Source: an uncultured Micrococcales bacterium (GTDB taxonomy: Bacteria > Actinomycetota > Actinomycetes > Actinomycetales > Microbacteriaceae). Taken from it: 64,000 nucleotides of DNA. The stretch is taken from NCBI GenBank assembly GCA_913062975.1, contig CAJXZO010000001.1, forward strand, positions 124,001 to 188,000. The letters run 5' to 3'. The number at the start of each line of letters is the position of its first letter. The first letter of the stretch is position 1. The position numbers and the translations under genes are program-made. This document shows, one piece after another, positions 19,785 to 28,289 of the stretch. A model generated the notes under the pieces. That model worked only from the letters and a program-made list of their open reading frames with translations, had not been told where the DNA came from and made no database searches.

Positions 19785-19859
19785 TTTTGCCCTTCGCTTT
19801 CGTTTGTTGTCTTAGTGATCTTTGTTTGAATTGAACAGGGACCCCAATTGGGTTTACGC

Positions 19860-20711
19860 TCAACTTTTTCTCCAAGAATTCTCCGGGTTGTAACCAAGTA
19901 ATTTTTGAGCTTTCCTGATTGACAGTAGGGTTTCGTGATCACCAAACTCTGTCTTTCTCGGCACGTCTGGGAAAACCGCTTTCAACAAATCATCATTTGC
20001 AGTCCGCATTACCGTGTCTGGGCTTGCAATGATGAATGGTTCAAAGCCGGGCCGCTGATATTCAAGTGCTTTCTCAATTGCTAAGGCCCCGTCCCTGGCG
20101 TCGATATAACCCCAGAGATTCCACTTACGCGACATCGGATCAGATTGATAGTTTTCAAAATCTGGATATTCCACTGGGTCAATCACATTTGAAAATCGCA
20201 AGCCAACCATCCCAAGGCTCTCGTCCCACCTACACAGCTCTTTGGCCAAAGCTTCCTCCAGAGTTTTTGAAAGTGAGTAATAAGACTCGGGTCTGGGAGC
20301 ATATTCTTCATCAACCGGAACATATGGTGGTGGGGTGTCAAAGGGTAAACCCAGCACGGTCTCACTTGATGCGAACACAATCTTTTTGATCCCAGCCTTT
20401 TGAGAAGCCATGAAGATATTCAGCGATGAATTGAAGTTATTGTCGATGGTTGCCTTGTCGGTTGCAATTCCAGGCGCAGGAATTGCCGCCAAGTGAACAA
20501 CAGCATCAAGTTTTGTATGTTTTTCATCTGTTCCCAGAATCAGGTCCATCACCTGTGCTGCATCTCTGAAATCGACAATTATGGACTTGACATCGTTGTT
20601 TGGATTCGGAACTCGGTCCGCACTGATTACATCCCAGCCTGAATTCGACAGGTGTCGAACAGCAAAAGCTCCTAGTTTTCCTGAGCCCCCGGTGACCAAA
20701 ACAGTTTTCAT
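19860..20711 (-). CDS. NAD-dependent epimerase/dehydratase (extended SDR)
   Basis: A 283-residue short-chain dehydrogenase. Nucleotide-binding GGSGKLG (residues 8-14), VVHLAAIPAP near 71-80 and catalytic Tyr145-x-x-x-Lys149 are visible. The resemblance is to sugar-oxidising members such as uronate or aldose dehydrogenases, but the substrate is not determined. The gene lies in the glycosidase/importer operon, so it should act on a released sugar such as galactose, arabinose or a uronic acid. AAAGGA precedes ATG 20711. Confidence 0.85.
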   Translation of the reverse strand: MKTVLVTGGSGKLGAFAVRHLSNSGWDVISADRVPNPNNDVKSIIVDFRDAAQVMDLILGTDEKHTKLDAVVHLAAIPAPGIATDKATIDNNFNSSLNIFMASQKAGIKKIVFASSETVLGLPFDTPPPYVPVDEEYAPRPESYYSLSKTLEEALAKELCRWDESLGMVGLRFSNVIDPVEYPDFENYQSDPMSRKWNLWGYIDARDGALAIEKALEYQRPGFEPFIIASPDTVMRTANDDLLKAVFPDVPRKTEFGDHETLLSIRKAQKLLGYNPENSWRKS

Positions 20712-20758
20712 TTCTTGTTCCTTTCCTAACTCAGCCTGAAACTCTAAATCGCTGGAGC

Positions 20759-21673
20759 TTAAGCTTTAACCCCGCCAGTAGCTAGACCTGTCCTCCAATA
20801 TCTTTGGAGGAGCAAAAACGCCACAATCAGCGGCACGATTGAAATAAAAGACCCGGTGATTACGGTAGAGAACAAAGCCTGTGCTCCACCTCCAGCTGCC
20901 GATATCGCAGATTGCTGAGCAAGACCCAGAGTCAACGGATAAAGCTCGCTACTTCGCAACATAATCAGTGGCAAGAAGTAGTTGTTCCAGGTGGCAACCA
21001 GGTTGAACAGTAGCACCGTTACAAGCCCGGGTCCGAGCAACCTTAAGCCAACCTGCCAGAAAATACGTGCCTCAGATGCGCCGTCTACCCTGCCAGCTTC
21101 AATCAATGAGCTTGGTATGGCATCCGCGGCGTAGACTCGCATCAATAACACCCCGAATGGACTTACCAGAGATGGCAGGATAACGGCCCAGGGAGTGTTG
21201 GTTATTCCCACCTGCGAAAACAACAGATAGGTGGGAATGGCCAAAGCGGTCATAGGAATCATGATGGCGCCAAGAATTATGCTGAACAAGATCTTGTCCC
21301 CCGGGAAATCAAAGCGGGCGAAGGCGTAGCCCGCCATGGCAGCCAGCAAGGTTGCACCTACCGCACTAACCCCTGCATAGTAAAAAGTGTTTAGAGCCCA
21401 CCTGACATAGACACCATCCTGAACAGTGAACACGTCAACCACGTTGTTGAAAAAATTATTTTCCCTACCGAACCAGAGTCCGAAAGTTGAGAACAGGTCC
21501 CTATTGTCCTTCGTAGATGCAATGGTCAGCCAAGAAATTGGAAGAAGGAAATAAACCGCCGATATCCACATGAAAATAGTGAGAAGATTGCTTCTCCTTC
21601 CTTCTCGGGTAAAAGGCTTGCGCCTTCGAGTAGGTTTCTGCAGTCGGCTTGAAGCATTTAGCTGTGAAGTCAT
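20759..21673 (-). CDS. Sugar ABC transporter permease (MalG-like)
   Basis: A 304-residue inner-membrane permease of the CUT1 family. A basic N-terminus (residues 14-28) precedes six hydrophobic segments. The EAA loop contact site is EAGRVDGASEARIFWQV, near residue 190. ATG 21673 overlaps the stop of the MalF-like gene by 4 bases. No ABC ATPase is encoded here, as is usual for actinobacterial CUT1 systems that share an MsiK-type ATPase. Confidence 0.93.
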   Translation of the reverse strand: MTSQLNASSRLQKPTRRRKPFTREGRRSNLLTIFMWISAVYFLLPISWLTIASTKDNRDLFSTFGLWFGRENNFFNNVVDVFTVQDGVYVRWALNTFYYAGVSAVGATLLAAMAGYAFARFDFPGDKILFSIILGAIMIPMTALAIPTYLLFSQVGITNTPWAVILPSLVSPFGVLLMRVYAADAIPSSLIEAGRVDGASEARIFWQVGLRLLGPGLVTVLLFNLVATWNNYFLPLIMLRSSELYPLTLGLAQQSAISAAGGGAQALFSTVITGSFISIVPLIVAFLLLQRYWRTGLATGGVKA

Positions 21674-22617
21674 TCTGCAACCCTCTTTCTCTGGGTAGAT
21701 AACTGGACCGCATAAGAAACAATCATGATTACAACACCGAGCGAGAACGCAATGGCAGCCGCGTAGTTCAGCTCACTGTTCACAAACGCAAGATTGTAGG
21801 CGTAGTAGTTAGGTGTGAATGATTGTCCAATTGCTGATGGAGCTAGCGGACTCAACAAACTGGGCTCAACGAAAATCTGAAAAGAGCCAATTACCGAGAA
21901 AATTGTGGTCAACAGCAAAGCGGGTCTCAAAGCTGGAATCTTGATGCTCCAAGCCAACCTGAACTGGCTGGCACCGTCAATCTCAGCAGCCTCATAAACC
22001 TCAGATGGGATGGCTTTCAAGGCTGAATACATGATAATCATGTTGTAACCAACGAAGGCCCAAGTGACTATGTTCATGATCGAGAAAAGAATTACCCCTG
22101 GTGATAGCAAATCAGGAGCTGGCAAACCAATACTTGTTGCTAACTGTCCGACAAGTCCAAAATTCTGCCCGTACATGTAACCCCACATCAGCGTTGAAAC
22201 AACGCTTGGTACGGCATAGGGCATAAAAATCAAAAGCCTCAAGAGGTTGCTACCCCGAGCGTAACCAGAGTCAAGAGCGAGTGCGAAAATTAGCGCAAGA
22301 CCGAGCATGATCGGCACCTGAATTAGAAGAATTAGCGCCGTTCTACCCAAACCCTCGTGGAAACGCGGGTCCTCAATTGCTCTGGCGTAGTTTTCTAAAC
22401 CGACGAAGTTAATACCGCCAACGATTCTCTCGATGAACAAAGAAATGTACCCCGAGTAGGCGAGCGGGATAAACAGCATCAAGAAGAAAATGATTAGAAA
22501 TGGTGCAACAAATCCGTAGGCGGACAGATTGGTGCGCCTTTTTACGCGACTAGTCTTTCTAACCTTCACGGGTCGCGTGTTTTTAGTTTTGACAGAGCTG
22601 GTTGTTTGAGCGTTCAC
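21670..22617 (-). CDS. Sugar ABC transporter permease (MalF-like)
   Basis: A 315-residue CUT1-family permease with a Lys/Arg-rich N-terminus (about residues 10-30), six hydrophobic helices, and the EAA loop EAAEIDGASQFRLAWSI near residue 215. GTG 22617 follows AAAGGAAC. It is 87 bases after the binding-protein gene, and a strong hairpin lies in that gap, which would lower permease expression relative to the binding protein. Confidence 0.93.
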   Translation of the reverse strand: MNAQTTSSVKTKNTRPVKVRKTSRVKRRTNLSAYGFVAPFLIIFFLMLFIPLAYSGYISLFIERIVGGINFVGLENYARAIEDPRFHEGLGRTALILLIQVPIMLGLALIFALALDSGYARGSNLLRLLIFMPYAVPSVVSTLMWGYMYGQNFGLVGQLATSIGLPAPDLLSPGVILFSIMNIVTWAFVGYNMIIMYSALKAIPSEVYEAAEIDGASQFRLAWSIKIPALRPALLLTTIFSVIGSFQIFVEPSLLSPLAPSAIGQSFTPNYYAYNLAFVNSELNYAAAIAFSLGVVIMIVSYAVQLSTQRKRVAE

Positions 22618-22644
22618 GGTGAGTTCCTTTAGCTTGAGTTTAGC

Positions 22645-22691
22645 CCCTCGGTGGACATGTCTCGAGAGATTTCTAACATGTCCACCGAGGG
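22645..22691. promoter_or_regulatory. Intercistronic stem-loop between binding protein and permeases
   Basis: CCCTCGGTGGACATGT (22645-22660) and ACATGTCCACCGAGGG (22676-22691) form a perfect 16-base-pair stem with a 15-base loop. There is no T-tract. In such operons a stem here protects the 3' end of the abundant binding-protein message and reduces read-through to the permeases. Confidence 0.8.
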
Positions 22692-22703
22692 CTCAACGGT
22701 TTA

Positions 22704-24065
22704 CTACTCGTTTACAGAGAAGCCCTGTTGCTCTCCATACTCAACTAGTGCCTCCTGCCAAGCATCAAGCCCGGCTGAGAGGTCACCCTTGGCATCGATT
22801 TCAACACCCATAGTTTCGTTGAAACTTGAGTAAGCGAAGTCCATGTATGGCAACCACTGAAACTCAACATCCACAGACTCAGAGATATCTGCGAACACCT
22901 CGTTCACTCTTTGGTTTCCATAGAACTCAGGCTCTTGCTCTAACCAAGCCGGGTCAGCAAGTACTGAGTTAGCTGTTGGGAACAAGAACTGTTCGGTAGC
23001 AAATGCCAGTGCTGGCTCCTGATCCATGTTGATCCAACGTGCCAACTCGTAGGCTGCAATTGGGTTCTCAGTCGCGCTTAGAACTGCAGAGGATGATCCT
23101 CCCCAGTTACCTGACACGTTCTCACCCTCACCCCACTGAGGCAGTGGTGCTGCTCTCCACAGACCGGAAGTGTCTTCAGCGGCACCGGATAGGAACACTG
23201 GAGCCCAAGCTGCAGTCAACCATCCCGCGTAAAGTCCCTGGTTCAAGCCCTGGTACCACTCATCGGTGAAGTCTGGATCTGTGGAAACTAGGTCGTTCTT
23301 GATTAGCTCTTCCCAGTAGGTAACTACTTCTTTGGCACGGTCGCTGTTTACATTGACTGTTACACCGCTATCACCATCGAAGCCGAATGGTTTTGCACCT
23401 GCCTGCCATAGTAATCCAACCCACTGTCCAGCCTGACCGGAGGGCAAGTTGGAGATGTATGAGTCGGTGTTGTCTCTAACAGCTTGAGCTGCCTCAGCAT
23501 ACTCTTCCCATGTAGCGGGAGGAGTGGTAACACCAGCTGCTTCCATGATGTCCTGCCTGTAAAGATTTCCCATTGGACCAGAGTCCTGGGGAATAGCTAG
23601 CACTCTCTCACCAGCGGTGACCTGGTTCCAAACCCATGGTACAAAGTCATCCTCTAGGTCTCCCGCGCCATAAGCCGCAAGATCCAGCAAGTCATTGGTC
23701 ACGTCGAATGAAGCGATGTACTGAAGCTCCATCTGGACGACATCTGGAGCACCACTGCCCGCAGATAGAGCTGTACGGATAGCTGTGTAGTGGTCTAGAC
23801 CCTGACCCACATTCTCAACTGTCACGTCGATAGCTGGATATTCTTCCATAAACATGTCTACCTGATTTTGAATATCTGGAACCCACGCCCACATTGTGAG
23901 CTCAGTTGGGGTGCTGAGGGCTTCCTCAAAGGCACTCTGGTCGACTACTTCAACCTCGCCACCTGAAGTTGCGTCCTCATCTGCAGCCGCGCAGCCGGCT
24001 AGGACCAGTCCAGCGGCGCTGAACATTGCCGCTGAGCCAATCACTTTGCGATGTAACTTAACCAT
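22704..24065 (-). CDS. Sugar-binding lipoprotein of ABC transporter
   Basis: A 453-residue family 1 (MalE-type) extracellular solute-binding protein. The signal peptide ends with lipobox LAGC (Cys25), followed by an acidic linker and the two-lobed fold (TELTMWAWVPD near 52-62). Many Trp/Tyr residues suit stacking on sugar rings. It would deliver the glycoside oligosaccharide to the permeases at 20759-22617. ATG 24065 follows AAAGGA. The gene is bracketed by hairpins at both ends. Confidence 0.93.
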   Translation of the reverse strand: MVKLHRKVIGSAAMFSAAGLVLAGCAAADEDATSGGEVEVVDQSAFEEALSTPTELTMWAWVPDIQNQVDMFMEEYPAIDVTVENVGQGLDHYTAIRTALSAGSGAPDVVQMELQYIASFDVTNDLLDLAAYGAGDLEDDFVPWVWNQVTAGERVLAIPQDSGPMGNLYRQDIMEAAGVTTPPATWEEYAEAAQAVRDNTDSYISNLPSGQAGQWVGLLWQAGAKPFGFDGDSGVTVNVNSDRAKEVVTYWEELIKNDLVSTDPDFTDEWYQGLNQGLYAGWLTAAWAPVFLSGAAEDTSGLWRAAPLPQWGEGENVSGNWGGSSSAVLSATENPIAAYELARWINMDQEPALAFATEQFLFPTANSVLADPAWLEQEPEFYGNQRVNEVFADISESVDVEFQWLPYMDFAYSSFNETMGVEIDAKGDLSAGLDAWQEALVEYGEQQGFSVNE

Positions 24066-24082
24066 TTTTTTCCTTTCCGAAA

Positions 24083-24101
24083 GGCAGAAGATATTTCTGC
24101 C
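24083..24101. promoter_or_regulatory. Stem-loop upstream of binding-protein gene
   Basis: GGCAGAA (24083-24089) and TTCTGCC (24095-24101) form a perfect 7-base-pair stem with a 5-base loop, between the GH42 stop (24105) and the ribosome binding site of the binding-protein gene. It may mark a processing or 5' stabilising site. Confidence 0.55.
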
Positions 24102-24104
24102 AAT

Positions 24105-26210
24105 TCAAGTGCTGGTAAACATTCTCGTTGACCAGCTTGCTAGAGAGATTTTGGTGCCGCTTGAGAACTCCTCATCGCTGATTAGATCTCGAACGCCAGT
24201 CTCGAGTTTTACCTCTCGTGACTCCCATCCCCAGTTGAACACAAACCAAATTTTTGCGTTTTGTTTCGCTGTTCCTGAAGAAATTAGGACCTGGTCAGGA
24301 GTGTCGGATGTTAGTTTCGAAGCCTCGGAACTGGTTGATGCCCACCTCATTACGCTGCTTGCGAGACTAACACTTGGGACACAACCGACCGTTGTCACTC
24401 TCCCCTTTCCCGAGTCATGGGTTGTAACCGCGGGAAACTTTCCAAAATGAGGGTGATCATAAGTCGCAAGCGCAACTCCACCCTCAAGAATTAGGCCATC
24501 AATCCAAGATTCCGCTGCTGCAGAAGCGTCCAGCTCAAGCTCTCCGCTAGAGGAATCAACCTTGATTGGATTGCTTATATTAGAAAACTCTTCGTATCTA
24601 ACGCCCGAAACATCTGTCAGTCGAGAAGGGGAAACCTCGATTCTTGCTCTAGCCTCCTCGTCGGCATAGGCAGTTCTTGGCCCTAGCACTAAGTGACCAC
24701 CAGCTTTGACGTAGTCGTTCAAAAGCTGCAGGTGTTCGTCTCTTGCAACGTAGAAACCAGCAACAACCAAGACTGGGTGAGCTTTAGCTAGTGACTCGGA
24801 GCCCATGCTTGCCGCCTGCTCGGCATGCATAAAGCGTGCCTGCTGGCCAGAGTGAGTAATTCCGGCATGGAATGCATCCACAATATTTTCATAAGACCTT
24901 TTATCTCCTTGACCATCCTTTGCTAGCGGTGGCATGAATTCCATTGCGAATTTGCTTTCGTTATCCCACATAATCGCTATGTCTGAATCCGGAACGAAGC
25001 CGTCCAAGACAGGCCCCACTTTTTTCAAAGAATTACCGATGTCAGAAACCTCGGAATAGACTCTGCCTGGAACTAAGCTGTGAGGCAGAACACCTCCCCA
25101 GTAAGTTTCAGTTCCATAAGGCAAGGTGTGCCAGTGCCAGTACTCGACCATTGCGGCACCCCTGGAAATCAGTGCAAATGCGGACTGCTTCAGCTGACCG
25201 GGATAAGGCGGGTGATTCATGCTCGAGCCAGAGATTGCCTGGGCATTGGTCTCGGTCACTAAAAATCTATGCTGCTTGGAGCTAAATAGTCGATCAGCCT
25301 GCCTGAGTAATGAGGCAACACCAGATGTCGTCCAGTCGGTCAGAGCTTCTTCTCGGTTTTCAATCGACAGCCTGTCTTGCATGCCGTAATAGGGGTTACC
25401 GGAGGTGACCTCTAGGTTTTTTGATAACTCCATGTCGTTCAGCGCAGGTCTCTGCTGATACTGAATACAGGTTGTCACAAACTGCGCATCAGTTTTGTAC
25501 TCTCTGACGATCTCAGCCTGCCAACCAATAAACTCCGTGGTGAGCTCTGCCTGGTAATTACGCCATGCAAGGTCATACTGAGGGAAAGTGTTGCCATCTG
25601 GGCGCCAGAGTTCTGACCAGTCATTCAAAAGATGAGACCAATAGGTTAGGCCCCACTCACGGTTGATGGTTTCGACATCTCCGTATTTTTCTTTTAGATA
25701 TTCAAGAAATCCTTGGAAAACCCTGTCGTTGTGAAAAAGGTGTAGTCCTGGCTCGTTGTCAACCTGGTAGCCAACAACTGCAGGGTGCTTGGCAAACCGC
25801 TCCATTAGCTTGCGGATTACTCTCTCGGCATGAAGCCTAAACGTTGGGTGGGTGAAATCCATTTCCTGGCGCCCTCCCCATGGGATTGACTGTCCAGTTT
25901 TCACCTCGCCCGCGATCGCAGGTTCTGCAACCTGCAACCAGGGAGGAATTGCATAAGTAGGGGTTCCAAAGACAACTTCAATCTGGCGCTCGTACGCGGC
26001 ATCTAAAACCGCATCCATCCATTCAAGATTGAACTCACCGTCGCGTGGCTCCCACGTGGACCAAACAGATTCGCCAACTCGAATGACGTTGATACCGGCC
26101 TCGATCATCAGATCCAAATCTTGTATCAACCTGTCGCTAACGTGATACTCGGGGTAGTAGGCAACCCCGTACTTAATTCCGTTGGAGGGCAGAAAAGCCT
26201 CTAATGACAC
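24105..26210 (-). CDS. GH42 glycosidase, second paralogue
   Basis: A 701-residue intracellular GH42 enzyme, strongly diverged from the one at 17859. The catalytic domain begins GIKYGVAYYPEY; acid/base Glu153 lies in VDNEPG and the nucleophile Glu320 in LVTETN. A Rossmann-like middle domain and C-terminal domain follow. The start is GTG 26210, six bases after GGAG; a longer frame to 26297 would run through the operator and is rejected. First gene of the importer operon, directly under a LacI-type operator. Different substrate or linkage from its paralogue is likely. Confidence 0.92.
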   Translation of the reverse strand: MSLEAFLPSNGIKYGVAYYPEYHVSDRLIQDLDLMIEAGINVIRVGESVWSTWEPRDGEFNLEWMDAVLDAAYERQIEVVFGTPTYAIPPWLQVAEPAIAGEVKTGQSIPWGGRQEMDFTHPTFRLHAERVIRKLMERFAKHPAVVGYQVDNEPGLHLFHNDRVFQGFLEYLKEKYGDVETINREWGLTYWSHLLNDWSELWRPDGNTFPQYDLAWRNYQAELTTEFIGWQAEIVREYKTDAQFVTTCIQYQQRPALNDMELSKNLEVTSGNPYYGMQDRLSIENREEALTDWTTSGVASLLRQADRLFSSKQHRFLVTETNAQAISGSSMNHPPYPGQLKQSAFALISRGAAMVEYWHWHTLPYGTETYWGGVLPHSLVPGRVYSEVSDIGNSLKKVGPVLDGFVPDSDIAIMWDNESKFAMEFMPPLAKDGQGDKRSYENIVDAFHAGITHSGQQARFMHAEQAASMGSESLAKAHPVLVVAGFYVARDEHLQLLNDYVKAGGHLVLGPRTAYADEEARARIEVSPSRLTDVSGVRYEEFSNISNPIKVDSSSGELELDASAAAESWIDGLILEGGVALATYDHPHFGKFPAVTTHDSGKGRVTTVGCVPSVSLASSVMRWASTSSEASKLTSDTPDQVLISSGTAKQNAKIWFVFNWGWESREVKLETGVRDLISDEEFSSGTKISLASWSTRMFTST

Positions 26211-26268
26211 GTGTCGCTCCCGTCGCTTCTTCGCGGATGAGACGAAGTCTAGCCCTCTGCGGTGCAAG

Positions 26269-26297
26269 ATAATGTTAGCGATAACATTCGTTATCAA
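26269..26297 (-). promoter_or_regulatory. Sigma70-type promoter of the glycosidase/importer operon
   Basis: On the minus strand TTGATA (26292-26297) and CATTAT (26269-26274) are 17 bases apart. The LacI-type operator fills the spacer, so bound repressor would block RNA polymerase directly. Confidence 0.6.
26271..26288. promoter_or_regulatory. LacI-family operator (glycosidase/importer operon)
   Basis: AATGTTAGCGATAACATT has 9-base half-sites that match at all but the central pair region and contains the central CG typical of LacI-family operators (TGTTAnCGnTAACA). A second copy with the same layout lies before araA (29808-29825). The likely ligand is the LacI protein at 27204. Confidence 0.8.
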
Positions 26298-26323
26298 ATC
26301 GAAATTTGTTTTTATGAATTAAC

Positions 26324-26983
26324 TCAGTTTTTTGGCTCTGCCGACTGCCCGTAAATGTTCTGGTATCGATTGAAAAGCTGGTCAATATTCTCTTGAGCGA
26401 TCTGTATCGGATCTCCAAGCTGCATAGCCACAAACACGCTTTTCGCATTGTCCTCAGTCATCACAGCAGCCTTGACTGCAGACTTAGCATCTTTGCCGAT
26501 TGTAAAAACGCCGTGATTTTGCATTATTACGGCTTTAGAGCGGTGACCGGCCAGAGTTCCTACGATACCTATTCCAATCGAGTCATCTCCAATGATTGCA
26601 AATGGGCCGAGCGGTATTTCGCCGCCGAACTCATCTGCAATAGCAGTCAAAACGCAAGGTATTGGTTTTCCAACAGCTGCAAATCCACAGGCGTAGTTAC
26701 TGTGGGTGTGAACCACTCCGCCAACCTCGGGCATGTGCTTATAAACATAGGCGTGGGCAGCGGTGTCGCTTGATGGCGAAAGGGTGCCTTCAACAACATT
26801 TCCGTCCAAATCACACAAAACAAAATCCGATTCTTTTAGATCTTCATAGCTAACGCCTGAGGGCTTTATCAGAAAGTAGTCTTCACCGACTCTTTGAGAT
26901 GCGTTTCCGCCCGTCCAAACCACCAGCTCATATTTGACCAGCTGCTGGTGAAGCGCTAATAACTCTTTTCTTATTTCATTCAT
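26324..26983 (-). CDS. araD: L-ribulose-5-phosphate 4-epimerase
   Basis: A 219-residue class II aldolase-family epimerase converting L-ribulose 5-phosphate to D-xylulose 5-phosphate. The zinc-site residues match E. coli AraD in spacing: Asp73, His92 and His94 (HTHSNY), and His157 (QNHGVF). GGNAS near residue 26 binds phosphate. ATG 26983 lies 7 bases after GAGGAG; an in-frame TTG one codon earlier is less likely. Followed by the operator and the GH42 gene on the same strand. Confidence 0.93.
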   Translation of the reverse strand: MNEIRKELLALHQQLVKYELVVWTGGNASQRVGEDYFLIKPSGVSYEDLKESDFVLCDLDGNVVEGTLSPSSDTAAHAYVYKHMPEVGGVVHTHSNYACGFAAVGKPIPCVLTAIADEFGGEIPLGPFAIIGDDSIGIGIVGTLAGHRSKAVIMQNHGVFTIGKDAKSAVKAAVMTEDNAKSVFVAMQLGDPIQIAQENIDQLFNRYQNIYGQSAEPKN

Positions 26984-27055
26984 CAAACTTCTCCTCGGGC
27001 AGTCTTCTAGTTACGTGCATCACTTAGTTGAGTTCTGTTAAACAGTAATCATGAG

Positions 27056-27181
27056 TTATCTCATCTTCGCCTCGTGGGCTTTGTTAATCAATTCCAATAA
27101 GAACTTTCTGCGTTGCTCTGCATCATCTAAATCGACTGTTTGCCAACTTTCGCGATAACGCCTGCACCGTTTCCAAACTTC
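27056..27181 (-). pseudogene. Possible 3' remnant of an unknown gene
   Basis: The minus strand has a 41-codon frame open between two stops, with no usable start codon until late. Its peptide is strongly coding-like, charged and helical (RESWQTVDLDDAEQRRKFLL), and ends at TAA 27056. The 220-base gap between lacI and araD is large for this compact window. The remnant could be the decayed end of a gene lost here, possibly a sugar kinase or an unrelated gene; the family is not recognised. It could also be a chance frame. Confidence 0.3.
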
Positions 27182-27203
27182 CTACGAGGGCGGACTAGCA
27201 CTT

Positions 27204-28199
27204 TTAGCTGATGTTCTTGACGCTTTCTCTAATTACCAGCTCGGGCTCAATCATCTCCTTGCGAATCGCAGTTTGATCTCTAAGCTCCTCGATGAGTAGT
27301 GCCATTATTCTTCTTCCAAGTTCATCAAAGTCCTGACGAATAGTTGTTAGAGGCGGGTTTAGATAACGAGCCTCTGGCATATCGTCGTAGCCAACAATGC
27401 TAATGTCCTGGGGCACCGATAATCCAAGCTCGTTTAGTCCGCGAATCAAACCAATGGCTAATTGGTCGTTGGCGCAAAAAACTGCGGTTGCGCCGCTACT
27501 GAAAACCTCTGATGCAGACTGATAGCCCGAAATCGAATCCCAGCTTCCCCGGTAAATCAATGAAGGTATGAGGTCGGCCTCCTCGCATGCATTCGAGAAG
27601 CCTTTCATTCTTGCCTCGGCTTCGAACCAATCCTTGGGACCCGAGACATGAGCGAGCTTGGTGTGTCCACTTTCGATGAGATACTCCGTGGCCTTTTTTG
27701 CACCCTGATAGTCGTCTACCCTGACCGAGAATAAACCAGGCTCGTTTGAATTGGCCATCACCACAATCGGAATACCACTCAGAAAAGGCCTGACCAACCT
27801 GAGGCTAATAATCTGAGGCGCAATTAACACCAGTGCCTCAGCCCCAAGTATTCTCATCTGCTGGATTCCAGCCTCAATGGAGCTTGAGGATTCTGGATCA
27901 ACTGAAGCGGATATCGCAAAATATCCATTACTCCTAGCCTGCTCTTCCATCGCTCGAATCGTATTGCTCGGACCGAAGTAGCCGGTGTTGGTAATCACCA
28001 CACCAATGATTCTGGTTTTTGAAGTTACCAAACTTCTGGCAGCGTTGTTTCGCTGGTAACCCAAGGTTCGAATGGCAACTTCCACCCGATCACGAGTGCT
28101 CGGACTAACCTTGTCGCTTTTGTTCAAAACTCTTGAAACAGTCTGATGACTCACGCCGGCCAGGTCTGCAACATCATAAATGTTGGGTGGTCTCTGCAT
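27204..28199 (-). CDS. LacI-family transcriptional regulator of the arabinoside locus
   Basis: A 331-residue repressor. The N-terminal helix-turn-helix is NIYDVADLAGVSHQTVSRVL (residues 6-25) with the hinge ending NNAARSLVTSKT, then a periplasmic-binding-type sensor domain with the VGYDDMPEARYLNPPLTTI motif near residues 255-275. It lies between araA and araD and matches operators at 26271 and 29808. The inducer is likely L-arabinose, an arabinoside or galactose. ATG 28199 has AGAGAGG about ten bases upstream. Confidence 0.93.
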   Translation of the reverse strand: MQRPPNIYDVADLAGVSHQTVSRVLNKSDKVSPSTRDRVEVAIRTLGYQRNNAARSLVTSKTRIIGVVITNTGYFGPSNTIRAMEEQARSNGYFAISASVDPESSSSIEAGIQQMRILGAEALVLIAPQIISLRLVRPFLSGIPIVVMANSNEPGLFSVRVDDYQGAKKATEYLIESGHTKLAHVSGPKDWFEAEARMKGFSNACEEADLIPSLIYRGSWDSISGYQSASEVFSSGATAVFCANDQLAIGLIRGLNELGLSVPQDISIVGYDDMPEARYLNPPLTTIRQDFDELGRRIMALLIEELRDQTAIRKEMIEPELVIRESVKNIS

Positions 28200-28289
28200 T
28201 ATTCAGCTACCTCTCTGGAGCCTTTGGTTAGAAAAATCTTAGCCAGAAACTAAACTTCGGTGCCTAACTGGTGAGTTAGCGAGTCTTGT

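Noticed and set aside
19838-19854. CCCAATTGGG palindrome upstream of the GH42 gene as an operator
   Set aside because: It is short, lies between genes of one operon and does not match the LacI operator motif.
22645-22691. Rho-independent terminator ending the importer operon
   Set aside because: It has no T-run, and the permease genes with their own ribosome sites follow directly, so an intercistronic stem-loop fits better.
26211-26297. N-terminal extension of the GH42 protein up to 26297
   Set aside because: It would translate the operator and promoter, has an unlike-family sequence, and GTG 26210 has a good ribosome site.
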